This document shows positions 1 through 11,907 of a stretch of DNA of 64,000 nt, one piece after another (the stretch's first letter is position 1; each line of letters opens with the position of its first letter). The notes under the pieces were generated by a model. That model made no database searches. It had not been told where the DNA came from and saw only the letters and a list, made by a program, of their open reading frames with translations. This DNA comes from Hirudinaria manillensis. Its lineage: Eukaryota > Annelida > Clitellata > Hirudinida > Hirudinidae. The position numbers and the translations under genes are program-made. Where the stretch lies: positions 1,961,501-2,025,500 of the forward strand of contig CM067538.1 in NCBI GenBank assembly GCA_034509925.1, written 5' to 3'.

Positions 1-2202
1 GCCTCAGCGAGGCCAGGCCTGAGAATGGCTGACCGCACGAGTCGCAAAGACAGCTTCCCCTCCCCTCGTCGTCTTCTTCTTCCTCTTCTTCGTCATCGTC
101 ATCTTCCTCCTCCTCCTCTTCGTCACCGTACATGTGGCCGTGCAGCATTTCTTCTTCGCTCAGCTGATCCATCTTTTCCACTTTCACCTGACCATCTTCT
201 GCATACAACTTTCTCTCCAACATCGGATTCCCTAGCACTGGTAACAACAGTCACCATCAAAAGCAATTATTACTTCTAGTTAAAGAAAATCTCTCATTAA
301 TTTACAATAACTTCAATCAGTTTTGCAAAATCACCTGAAATCAAATCTAAAGCCCAACGAACTCAAAATGCTATAACTTAATTATTCAATTAAAATTACT
401 AATTAATAAAAATGCTAATCGGTGAGTACCCGAGAGTATTTCGTCTCCATTCTTGACAACGATGTTGCCATTCCTGTTGTCAGAGATGGCCATCGTGATG
501 ATGTCTCCCTGTTCCTGCTGGATTTCATACTGGATGTCCTCCGACTTGACGTTGATGATGTTTGCACCCTGCAGGTACACCAGATTCCCTGCCTCATCGA
601 CCATGAAGCTGCCAACGTCCTCCGTGGGGACGCCCAAAAACTCCTTTGATTCCTCTCCTTCCACCTGCATCTCCTGAGGTTCTGATTTACCACAAATGGA
701 CTTTTTGAAGCTCAATTCAAATATTTCAAACCATGGAAATGAAGTTTATCTTAGTATATTCTCTAATAGCATCAAAACGTTTCATTCTGCATGTTGCAGT
801 TTTGTTCATTTTCTTTGCAAGCCCATCAACTAGGGCATAATACCAAGATTCCAAAAATGGGTTCACTCAAATTTACATATAATAATAAGCTTTCATAACA
901 ATGTAATTAAAATGCAATTAAAAGATCGGTTCTATAAAATATAATAGCATTCAGAATATGCAAACCTTCAATGAGTGTTCCATCCACCTCCTAAAAAGCA
1001 AACATTGAAATACATTTAGTATGAAAAGGACCCAGTTACATGATTAAAGTTTCACTGTTGAATTATAACCAACTACTTTTACTTATTACATCAACATTAC
1101 GTTCTACATGGTTTCAAATAAGAAGCTTGTTGTAAACAATAACAATTACAGTATTGTTATTATTAATGTAGTATTATATCATAATTAATATTAATAATAA
1201 TAACTTCAGAGTATTATCAATAAATCCACACCGAATCATATTCAGTTACCTTAAGGTAGCTCTCATCAAAGTGGAGAGAGCAGACAAAATAATTGGAACT
1301 AAGTATTTCAGTTGATGTTTCTTTCAGGTCTTCTCGATTAATGACTGACAGCCAGTAGTCACACCTGAAATAATATTTTTAATCTATAATATAATTGCAT
1401 TAATATGCAAGTGGTAATTCTCAAATTCAGTCCTCAAAAATGTAATGCATTTATGGATCAGAAATATCAAATGCTTGTACCACTTCCCCAGGAGCAACTA
1501 CCCCATATAATATAAATAATATTTTTATTCTGAGTTTATGTAAACCTGATGAATGCAGTTTAATAGCCAAGAATGCAATAGAAGACTTGCCATTATTGAC
1601 ATTTAATATAAAACTGTGTTTCATTAGTAATGACTAAAATGATAAAGTCAAGAGACAACTCTGGCCAATGTATAAAATCGCTGATAAATTTTCGTTAAAT
1701 CACGCAAGTAATAGCCGCCAAAATTCCGAGTAACTCTGACTGAAGCGACCACTATTCCGCGACATTATTAAACTTTGGTGCCCATTGTACCTAAGGTTAT
1801 CTAGTTTCATTAAAGTACAAAGCTTAAATGAACCTAAGTTTAAAATGTCACTCGAATCCGGTCGAACCAAACTTCGTCTAACCTAAAGCACAATAAGATC
1901 TTTTTGGTGTCTTCAGAAAGATCAAGTTTAAACGTGGTTACAAACCCCGGCTTATTCAGTTTTTTTCGGCACCGCTGTGACCTAATCTAAGCTTTCGAAC
2001 TCTCAAACGTCGAACAATAACTCGGAACAATTAAGTCTAAATGTTTTAGCGAGAAAACTCCACTTTCGGAATAAATGATTTAAAAACAAATATGCCGGAC
2101 GTCTCACCTTTCTCGATCAGGAGGGAATCTAAAGAACGAAATTTCCCCATTGGCCGTACTCTCACAATTATTTGCACAACATTTAATGTCATCAAATTCC
2201 AT
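1..2202 (-). CDS. THAP-domain protein with C2H2 zinc finger (partial, 3' end outside window)
   Basis: Probable nuclear DNA-binding protein. Exons joined in phase on the minus strand: 2202-2108, 1364-1250, 990-966, 681-430 and 237 to beyond base 1; about 241 residues are visible. The first two exons encode a THAP zinc domain: a C-x4-C pair (CANNC), then SFFRFPPDRERC, a conserved Trp (DYWLSVINRED), and the closing C-x2-H in FVCSLHF. The fourth exon is an acidic region of unknown fold. The fifth has a long Glu/Asp run (about 60-125) and then CDSCGQPFSGLASL, the first half of a classical C2H2 finger, so more fingers probably follow outside the window. The start is the ATG at 2202, six codons before the first THAP cysteine. 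The donor after exon 4 (GTACTC) is weak, but phases agree. THAP identity is firm; which orthologue is not clear. Confidence 0.82.
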
Positions 2203-2655
2203 TTCCGCACAATTTTCAACTCTTTCACGACGAAGCGAGCTTAGGATCTTCGGCTGGTCTCTTGCTAGTTGTTTGTGCTTGCTGAAATATGATTGGTCGT
2301 GACGTCACGTGATACTGACCGAACTTCGACTCGAGCTTATTCTCATCAAGCGACTATTTAATTATAATTATTCTGCAACGTTAACCGAATAATTCTGCAG
2401 CTTCTCAAGTTTGAATTGAATTTTATGGTTTGTGTTGCTTGGATTTTCTGTTTGGAGTGATTGCTTTCCAAGTTTAGCGAGCTGGAGCGACACATTTAAA
2501 TGCTGTGAAGCTTGTTATTCTTTTCACGGCTATGTTGTTGTTACTTGCAGTCTGGCACGGAAAATTACGTAGCGAACTTTTCTGTTCTACATGTAGATTA
2601 TTGCTGAGGTATCATCCAAAACCAAAAGGAAAATACGTAATTCGGAACCGAGAAG
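2203..2655. promoter_or_regulatory. Bidirectional promoter region between THAP and BTB zinc-finger genes
   Basis: This 453-bp gap separates the start codons of two head-to-head genes, so it must hold the 5' UTRs and probably the core promoters of both. No ORF of note is present. It contains the clustered CCAAT, CRE and E-box motifs listed separately at 2291-2312. Transcription start sites cannot be placed from sequence alone. Confidence 0.6.
2291..2312. promoter_or_regulatory. CCAAT / CRE / E-box cluster
   Basis: Three motifs lie within 22 bp: an inverted CCAAT box (GATTGG, 2291-2296), a perfect palindromic cAMP-response element TGACGTCA (2300-2307), and an overlapping CACGTGA E-box (2306-2312). 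These are known binding sites for NF-Y, CREB/ATF and USF/MITF-type bHLH factors, and the first two are typical of divergent housekeeping promoters. Binding here is inferred. Confidence 0.6.
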
Positions 2656-4533
2656 ATGGGTGACAGGTCGCGGAAACTTTTTTGCAACTTGCTCGATGAC
2701 TGGAGAATTCAAAATCTCTTTTGTGATGCTTATTTGATAGGCGACGATGGCATCTTAGTTCCCATACACAAGTTGGTCGTGGCATCGAAAGCTTATTTGT
2801 TATTTGTCGAACACAGCGAGGAGGTGCCTCCTATCGAATCCATATTTAATAAGGAAACAGACGGTAATAATGATAATAGTGTCACTGAAAAACATATTCT
2901 TTATGTGAGAGGTTACAATCATGACATCCTTGATGCATTCATCAAGATAATTTACATTCAAGATTTTTCTTTGATTGCAACAGATGACCTGAAATTACAA
3001 CTGTGTTATTTTTTGCTCCAGATTTCTAAACTTTTGAATTTGAGTGATGCCTATATAAACAAATGTATGGAGAATTTACAAAAGAAAACAAATAGTTATG
3101 TAAGCAATTCAAATGATTTTGGACACCCTGCCCTCAAAGAACGGGATGGTGAAAATCCATCTAACACAAGTCCTCTTATATGCCAATTTTGCAAGAAGGC
3201 ATTTGTTGACAACATATTGCTAAACTGTCATCTGAAGTTGCATAAAGAACTCAGGAATCTGATAAAAACGAGCTCGGGAGGTTCCAGTACTTTTGCTTTG
3301 CACGAAAGTTGTTCAAAAAGCAAGAAAAAAAACAAATTAAATTTTTTTCAGAAGCATGTGTTATCTAGATCTGAGAAATTCATATGCAATGAGTGTCAAA
3401 AAACATTTTTGTCCAAGGATGTTTTGAAAAGGCATCTACAAAAAATACATTCGCAAGAACTCGTATCTTCGAAACCAAAAGATGGAAGCAGAAATGGGTT
3501 TGTTTGTTTTGATTGTGGGAAAAAATTCACAACATCTGGAAATTTAAGTAGACATGAGTCTACTGTGCATAGAGGCATTAAGAGATTTCACTGTCCACTT
3601 TGCAGCAGTAAATTTGGCCAAAAGGTGACTCTTGATTTACATCTGGCTAGTGTACACAAAACTGTTGGTATTGGCAATAGTGAAAGCAATTGTTTAATTT
3701 TGGGGAGAGGAGATGCAAGTGCTTCTGAATTTTCATCCAGTCAAATAACTCATCTTGATGTCAGAAATGTGTCCAAAAAATCATCTGATTTTGATGTGTC
3801 CTCACTCTTTGTGAGTTCAGAACCCGAATCAAGAGTCACAACAAATGTCAAAATAGCAGAGGATGCAAGTAACTCACAAGTGGTGAGATACATTGATAGG
3901 GACAAATGGAAAGAGAGAACGACATGCCCGATATGCAAGAAGCAGCTCAGCAGACCATCAAACCTTAGGAAGCACATGTCTATCCATGAGGCGAATAAAA
4001 AGATAAGTTTCAATGCAGACAGCACAACGGAGTCTTTGCACGTCGCTTCTACAGATGTGGACTGCACGAGCCGTCTTTTAGTAAAGTCCACTTCTGATGG
4101 GCAGGAAGATGAGGGACCAAAGTCTAAGAATGGAAAAGGGAGCTTTGTTTGTCACCAATGTGGGAAGAAGTTTCTCTTGGCTGACTATTTAAAGAAGCAC
4201 GTGTCCGTCGTACACTGCACTGCTAAGACGTTCTCGTGTCCAATTTGCCAAAAAAGATTCGCCTCTAAAACTCGACTCAAAAGGCACGAACCCGTGCACG
4301 AGAGAAAGAAATGCGACAGGTGCAATAAGCTGCTAGAAGGGCAAAGGGCTTACAGGAACCATTTGAAGACATCATGTGAGGTGTCCAGCTTCCCCATCCC
4401 AGATGATACTTCTTTCCTCTTCAACGATCCCCTTATTGCCAACATCACCTTGGAGATGCTCCAATGCCCAGACTCTGTGAAACAACAAGAAGCTTCTGAG
4501 AACTTTCTGTGCTTTGCAAGTAATTGCTCTTAA
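2656..4533 (+). CDS. BTB/POZ domain and multi-C2H2 zinc-finger protein
   Basis: A 625-residue single-exon ORF, likely a sequence-specific transcription regulator. Residues about 1-140 read as a BTB/POZ domain (start MGDRSRKLFCNLLDDWR, then FCDAYLIGDDG, VPIHKLVVASKAYLL, and a helical end LQLCYFLLQISKLLNL), with a polar insertion where many BTB domains have a short loop. Eight fingers follow at about residues 176-196, 244-265, 284-305, 313-334, 424-444, 499-520, 528-548 and 554-574. The last ends in Cys, not His (C2HC), with a short spacer. Fingers 3-4 and 6-7 are spaced as pairs; a Ser-rich linker separates 4 from 5. A BTB domain usually mediates dimerisation and co-repressor contact. The lack of introns stands out among intron-rich neighbours. 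No specific orthologue recognised. Confidence 0.88.
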   Translation: MGDRSRKLFCNLLDDWRIQNLFCDAYLIGDDGILVPIHKLVVASKAYLLFVEHSEEVPPIESIFNKETDGNNDNSVTEKHILYVRGYNHDILDAFIKIIYIQDFSLIATDDLKLQLCYFLLQISKLLNLSDAYINKCMENLQKKTNSYVSNSNDFGHPALKERDGENPSNTSPLICQFCKKAFVDNILLNCHLKLHKELRNLIKTSSGGSSTFALHESCSKSKKKNKLNFFQKHVLSRSEKFICNECQKTFLSKDVLKRHLQKIHSQELVSSKPKDGSRNGFVCFDCGKKFTTSGNLSRHESTVHRGIKRFHCPLCSSKFGQKVTLDLHLASVHKTVGIGNSESNCLILGRGDASASEFSSSQITHLDVRNVSKKSSDFDVSSLFVSSEPESRVTTNVKIAEDASNSQVVRYIDRDKWKERTTCPICKKQLSRPSNLRKHMSIHEANKKISFNADSTTESLHVASTDVDCTSRLLVKSTSDGQEDEGPKSKNGKGSFVCHQCGKKFLLADYLKKHVSVVHCTAKTFSCPICQKRFASKTRLKRHEPVHERKKCDRCNKLLEGQRAYRNHLKTSCEVSSFPIPDDTSFLFNDPLIANITLEMLQCPDSVKQQEASENFLCFASNCS

Positions 4534-6693
4534 AAGATGGCTGCCCACATCACTTAAAAATTGTTTAGAATGCTGTGTATTCATTTACGAAAATGATTTC
4601 CAATTTCCTAAATTATAAAATCAGTTATGGAATCTAAGAAATATTGACTTTGCAAATGGCTACATTGGATGTAACCAATAGTATCGATGCAAATAAAAAA
4701 AACTCAACTCCTTGGGCAGTGTTTAATTCAACATCAAAACTTTACAGTAGAACTCTAGGTATTGACTTCAAACCAGTTTTTTACAAAATTGGATTCCAGC
4801 CTTTCTTAACCATCCAACCCACAAAACCATAAGTACATTGGGTAGGCTTATCTGCAAGCCTTTGAGAGATATCTGGTTCTTCTGTTTAGCTGAAGTTTAT
4901 CTGGTGCATTGGTGCTTGTTGCAGCTTGGCAATGTTATCATCGAAGACGTCTAAATACTCTACAACGCAAGTGGTGCCGTGAAGTTTGGGTGCCATTTCT
5001 AACTACTACTGTGGATTCGGGTCGCAGTCGTTAGTGTGTAGGAGTTCACGTACAAACCCGCTAGGATGATGCACATTACTCAAAACATGCTACTGACATT
5101 GAAAATAAACTCTGCTAATCGGTCGGACAATTAAGGTAACCAACCAAACGACTATGAACCGTGGCAAAATAAAGCAGACAAGACTCGAAAAGATGGAGGC
5201 GACGGAGCGAAATGGCAACTCATGCCGGCGACAGTTGCGAGTGCAGCGAGGTCTGGGCACTTTGCACAGCTGAGTGGACTAGGAAATCTGAAAGGAATTT
5301 GTTTACAAGGGGTCCTTGCGGCCATGAAGGGATGTCGGTAATGAATTTCGACCATGCATAATATTAAAAAAAAATAAATTCAATAAACTACACTTCAAAA
5401 ACTTACTAAAATAGAGAATGTGTTTTTTAAAAAGTTGCAAAACATCAGTCAATTTAGGTTGAAAAGAAATCAGAAACATTTTTTTTTGCATGCCATTAAT
5501 TGGGGTTCGGTCGCTTTGACAAATTTGCGATTGCACGTGTCGATGCGCGTTCACTCCTTCAAACCAATCTGAGGATTTAGAAAAGAATTTGAAATAAACT
5601 CGCAGCTGTCGATCCGTAAGATCCGTGCAGGCGTGTGACGTTGAAGTTTAAGACTTGGACTCGGAAGCTTTGAGGATAGATAATCGATTAAATCATAACA
5701 GAGCACCTTGAAATTACACAGCCAAATGCATCGATAAATAAATCGATCGATCGAAAATTAACAAAAAAATATTGGAAAATCAAAAATTAGTTAATTTGCA
5801 TCTTCCTGCGAGGACAAAAAGACGGAGACAAAACAGAGGCGACGCAACGTCGCATCTTCAAAAAAGTCGTTTCTCTTCGTTATTTCATTCGTGGCGACGT
5901 GTTTCGAATGCTACTGTCCGTGCTTACTCCTGGAACACGTTAGCACGTTAAAGATATGTAGTGACGGGTGAAAACAACAGCTGTAACCGATAGCGACCAT
6001 TCACGCGCCACCACCTCGTACCTCCACCCGCCTTCGGCTCGGGAAGGATGAAGGGAACGTCATAACGACCACAACCTAAAACGAGGAACGGAAAATCCAG
6101 GATGAATTTAGGAGCGGCACAATCATGGAGTTCTCGATCGCTTCGACACGACCGACGGAAATGACGGCAGCGACAAAGACGCCGGCTCGGACGACCGCAT
6201 CTGCATCGCGGCTCGTCTGGTTTCTGTGCCTTCCTGCGAATGCACTGGAAACAAAAGGTCGCGACGAACGTTTCTTTGCACAATAAACATGATTCGACTG
6301 ACAAGCCAGACTCTACTTGCTCTGCCCTTCTACTACGAGAGACGACGGGGTTCAGGGAAGAAGTGGAATGTGAGGAGGGAAACGCGTCGAATAATGGGAC
6401 AGATTTTCTGCTCGGACGACCAAAAACAAATTTACGAGAACTTCGGTTTTTGCGATTACAGAGAAATTTGGGAGAAATTTTCTATTAAGAGAATCAACAA
6501 AGTGAAACAGTCCCGATGAGCTAGTGGAGTTGGAAATAGTTGCGAATCCGAGTCTCGTTCGACGGCAAAATTACATTCATCGAAAATACAGCGCCCGATC
6601 CTAGGAGAACGCCAAAACGCGGACTCCTCCTCCGCAACCGTCGGGCCAAAAGTCGAAAAAAAGACCTATCGGTTTGAATCCCTCGAGGGTCGC
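4534..6693. other. Convergent intergenic region / 3' UTRs
   Basis: This lies between the stop codons of the BTB zinc-finger gene (plus) and the PP2A-B56 gene (minus), so it holds both 3' UTRs. From about 5800 to 6700 it is noticeably richer in G+C and CpG than the rest. The ORFs there (5948-6304 minus, 6226-6519 plus) do not resemble any protein family I know and overlap each other. I see no RNA gene. Confidence 0.5.
4692..4697 (+). terminator. Candidate polyadenylation signal for the BTB zinc-finger gene
   Basis: AATAAA lies about 160 nt after the stop codon at 4531-4533, followed by an A-rich run. A second AATAAA near 5103 is a later alternative. Use of either is inferred. Confidence 0.4.
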
Positions 6694-8564
6694 TCAGGTC
6701 TTGTTCGAGCCCCCGGCCTCGGGAAAGTGGTCGTCACTGAAGACCCGCAGGGACTTCATGCCCCGAGCGATTTCGTTTTCGGCTTTCTGATTGCTGTTCA
6801 CTGACGAGGAACTCTTGAGAGTTTCCACGATTCGATCCACCTTCCTCCACATTTCTTCCCTGTCCTGCTGCTTCTGTTTTAATCTGATTAGAACAAGAGA
6901 GGACTGCTTTATTCAAAATTAAAATTAATTGAATTAAATAATTAACAATTCAATAAAAAAGCTTTCTGGATTAAATGCCAGTCAAAACAACTGCTCCGAA
7001 GACACTTCATCATAATAAATGAATAAATAAATAAATAAACAAATAAATAAATTACTGGTATTATTAAATCGCACCTAATTAGTCACTATTTTCGTTCTTG
7101 AAATAACAAGACAGCTAAAAAAACATTCTGAGCAAAAAAAAAACGCTTCAAAAAGGTGACAACGTCGCAAACCTGGACTGTTCAGAGGAGTAGCTGTTCG
7201 TCAGCTGATCAAAGAGCTGGCTGTTCATCTCCATCATGGACTTGAGGACGTTGTATATGAGAGCCACGATCATCTGGTTCCAGTGCTCGATGCGGTATAG
7301 AGACGGAAAGACGATGGGCATGACTGCGTTTATGTTCTCCTCCACCAGGCCCAAGATGTACTCGTTGCTCCAGTAGTAGAGGCTCCTCTCTGCTATCTGA
7401 TGGAAGGAAGAGAATGTGAAAGAACTGTAGGATGGGGATGGATTGATCGTCGTAGACATTCATTCCAGAGGCTACCATTTCCAATGTAGCTGAGCAATTG
7501 GCATGGGAACCAATAACAATTGGTATGACAATATACATATGTTGTAATAACTATGTATATAATGATATGTATATGTTATAATAACAATTGGTATAATAAT
7601 ATGTATATGTTATAAAAACAATTGGTATAATAATATGTGTATGTTATAATAATAATAATAATAATTGGCATAATAATATGTTTTTGGTTTTGTAGATAAG
7701 CATTTTGTGGTTGGTGTTGCAGTGAGAATTTTGAAAGTTAAGTCGCATCATCAACATCGTAATCAACATCATTGGCCGCAATATTATATAAAAATTAAAC
7801 TATTTTGAATGCATTCATAATTTTGACATCCCTTCATTGGTTAATTAATTATTAAAATAATAATTAATAAGTACTTTTAAATTAATTAATTTAAGCATTC
7901 CTCAACCGGCCTGAGAACTTATCTCCTCTGAGCGTTTCATGTTACCATCAACACTTAATACATCATCAAGATAGAAGGCTTGAACAAAGAGAATTTGATC
8001 TCTTCAAAGCAAAGATATAATTGTACAACACACTATCTTCCTTGCTCATATGATAATAATAATTATTATTATAATTGTAAAATAATTACACAATAATAGC
8101 AATTATAAAATAATTACATAATTGTATTATATTACATATTAAATTAAACATAATTGTAATTAGTATTATTACAACTAGATCTATAATAATAATAATAATG
8201 ACAACTTATTAATAATACTTAATTATAAACAAATGGCCGATACAAAACACTGCCTTGCGTTCTGCCATACCTGAAAGTGGGGACTGGAGACGCATTTGGC
8301 AATCTGCTTGAAGAGGGGTTCCACGACCTTTTGGAACTCCAAGGGGTCAATGACGTCCAGGATCTCTTCCAATTCACCCAGGAACATCACCTGTTCACAG
8401 GTCGGTTTTTAGCTTAGTATTATTTAGTTATTACAACAACAGTTATTATATTATGTGTTTCTCTAGCGTGTTAGTTTCTCCAGCATGTTAGTTCCTTATT
8501 ACATGAATATGTATTAGTACCTGCACAAATACAACGTTTATGTTGTTTGTATTCTTGTTGTTAC

Positions 8565-8601
<37 letters not shown>

Positions 8602-11600
8602 GTTATTATATTATGAATATTGAAAATAACATTTAAATGAACAAATATATTTTTGGAAAAATCTAAAATCAACGACAACGTCAATGATGAACTCCAAAGT
8701 GCAAACCTCTTTCTGGCTCGACATCTTTGGCCAAAACTTTAAGAGATCCCTTATGACCTGAAAAATAAAAAAAAACATAATATGAATAATTAATCAATTA
8801 CCATAAAACACCAATCATTTCAACCCACTCAAGTAGGCTTCTCTAATCACAACACAACACAATCTCAACACAACACATCACAACACTTCACAAGAGATGC
8901 TCTTCTGCTCGGCCTAGTTTATCGAATAAATACTAAAACTTTCAAAATTGCCCGGAAAAATAATAGAAAAGGCTTTCACGAAGCGTGGGAATTAATGAGA
9001 TCATAAAATCATCGTTAAGGGCGGCCATTTTAACTTTTCACCGATTCGCAACTAATGACACTTAATGCACGGGACTGCCTAATGAACTTTCCTAATTGGT
9101 TAATTACCTTTTAAATGAGTCAAAGCCAATTCCTTAACGTTCACTTTATCTTGAAGAACGACTTATTATAGGGGGCATGAATGGATGACGATTATTATTA
9201 TTATTATTATTTAGCCAAAGTGGTGACCTTGTTGTAAGTAAAGTTGCATATTACAACATTAAGTCATTATAACAGAAGACTTCATCCAAAGGTGAAATAA
9301 CCCGATAAATAAAAACATAAACAAATGCCAACTGAGAGGATCAATGGAGACGGAATGCACTTACCGGGCCAGTAAGGGTAGAATCTTTCTCGATGAATTG
9401 CACGATGCAGTATGCCAGCTGAAAGACAGATAAAATCATTAGAAAAAAAAAGAATATCGGGCAGAAGAATCATGCTGTTTAACTGTGACTTAGGACAGCA
9501 ACAGCAAGGATACAATTGTATGTGATGACAATGATAGCAATATTTTAATATTAATTCAAGTTTTTTGCATTATTATAAGTCATTTATTATGCCTCCTCTG
9601 TGGGAGCCCAGCCACCTCTGGAGCTCAAGTGCCACCTGAAGATTCATCTCTTCAGGAAACACTTACTAGAGGCACAAGACCACACAAACAGCCTCTGATG
9701 CTATTCATATGGCGCTTTACAAATTAACTATTATTATCATTAATATCGAGAAAGTATGAGGTTAAAACACAAGAGCATCGAGGCTGCTTTGTGACTTTAT
9801 TAAGAATGAATGATGACCTGGGCATGGAAAATGTTGAGGGTCCTGGCCTTGTGGAGAGGGAGGAGGACTTTCAGTAGGAACACTTTGTGTTCGGTCTTCA
9901 GGGGCAAAGCGAAGCCATTGATGATGCTAGATGAAGGGGAGGAGTTAAAAGGATAAGTTACTAAATAATTAATTAATTAAATCAAATAAATATGCAATAA
10001 TCTGTTAATTGGAATTTATATTAATCAGTGAGCATCTGACAAGAAAAGAAATTTTAAAAGTGAAGATGAATTTTAGAGTTCAGGCGAGTTTGAGTTTAAT
10101 GATTCTAGTGTGACAGTCCAAATCGTAAAATCTAAAAATGGAACTCTTTGGATAATAACATTAAAAAATATCATTTTAATGCACTCCAGTTGAATCCAGT
10201 CATGAAAACTAAAAACTCTGAGCAGATATAGAGTCATAGATATAGATGCCAACCTCCCTAAAATTTCAAGTAGTTCCCCGATGCCATTGAAATTCTCGTT
10301 TTCGTAGGTGAACCTGAATTTAAAAAGTGATGCCATTGGTCAGCTGTTGTTGACATTCTAGGTGCAATGGCTTTAAACTATCATCAATTTGCTCAGCCAA
10401 CTGCCTGGCATTTCAACAGATATTTTAAAACTTTAAGTATTCATAAAAGCTTTGGCTTTGCTGAAACAAAAAAGAGCAGGCGAGCAAAATTCTGCAAATC
10501 AAACATTATTAAATAAATCTGATGAAGGACTCATCAGGTGATCAAAGTACATCAAAAAAAGGATAGATAACCACATCATTTTATTTAAAGTGGTTATTGT
10601 TGATGTTAATATGTTACATCATTCGCAATTGACCTTCCAAAGGGTGAGAGTTGCAATCCAGGATTGAAAACAGAAGATACAACAAAATGCATCTACCAAT
10701 GAAGCCATTCAAATTATCCTTTACCAAAGAATGAAATATCTCACTTATTGTTTTCAAAAACATTTCAAATTGGTTCCTTTTGAAAACGATTACCAAAAAG
10801 CATTGGCAGGAGTAACAGCCTCGCCAGATAAAGGACAAAGACATCATTAAAGAATCATCATTCTCAGACAATTGAAAAAGAAAGTTAAGAAGACAAGACG
10901 GCTCCAAGAAATGGTCCCTCAAAGATCGTACTGAAGAGAGGACGGATGTTTTGGAGACGACATTGTCGGAAGACTCACCTCAAGAAAATGTTGTTTATGT
11001 GCTTGCGAATGAAAGCCCTGAGTCCTAGGAACTTGCCGTAGATCCTGTGCAGAACCGTTTTTAGAGAATCCCTTTCTCTTGGATCCTCTGTGTCAAAGAG
11101 CTCCAGCAGCTGTAAACGGGAGCGGATAAATAAAATAAATAATAAATTAGCTAATAACTAACAGTAATTCAACATAAATACTAATAGTTAATAAATATTT
11201 ATATAATAAAATAATAAATATTTTAAGTAGACTCATAAAATACTAAGTTAAGTTAAAGAATTTCAAACTGATTTGCCTCTGAAATGTTGTTATTATTTCT
11301 ATTTGGAGAACATTTTGACTCAAGATAATTATAGGCTATATGACATTTGAATAATTGTATATAAACAAATAATTTCTTAATTAGTCAAAACTGTTGCCAT
11401 AGCAATAATAAATTAAATAATAACTTTAAATAATACTGATATATATAATTTATACATTTAAACATGAATTTAGAAATATGCTTTCATTTAAACAATTAGT
11501 TCGTGAGCTAGCCTTTAACACAAAACTATAATGACATCACTGCAATCCACTGTACAGGACAAAAACAAAGATTACAAGCCAATTGTGATTTAAAAATAAA

Positions 11601-11875
11601 GTCTTTGAAGTAAACTATCATCATCATCTGCCACAAACTGTGATGTCTGACATTTGAAGGTCAAGAAGGTTCATTGGCTGATATCTTTAGAAAGACCTAC
11701 AGCCAATGACTGATGTGAAATCAATATAGGAGTTCACTGAGATGTGATCATCTATTGAGACACTTGTTTTGATGTTTCCAGATTCTGCCAGCTAATCTTC
11801 AATTGCTATGCACTTAGATGTTGCTATGCACAGAATTTCATCGTTACACTCATGCTCCAAAGTTCTATATTCATG

Positions 11876-11907
<32 letters not shown>

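Noticed and set aside
5948..6519. Overlapping ORFs on both strands, one Cys/Arg-rich
   Set aside because: They overlap each other in the likely B56 3' UTR and fit no zinc-binding pattern consistently.
6660..6690. B-box-like GGTTTGAATCC suggesting a tRNA
   Set aside because: The 60 bases before it do not form a cloverleaf, and it lies just past the B56 stop codon.
10614..10922. 102-codon minus-strand ORF in a B56 intron
   Set aside because: The flanking B56 exons join in phase without it and it has no known motif.
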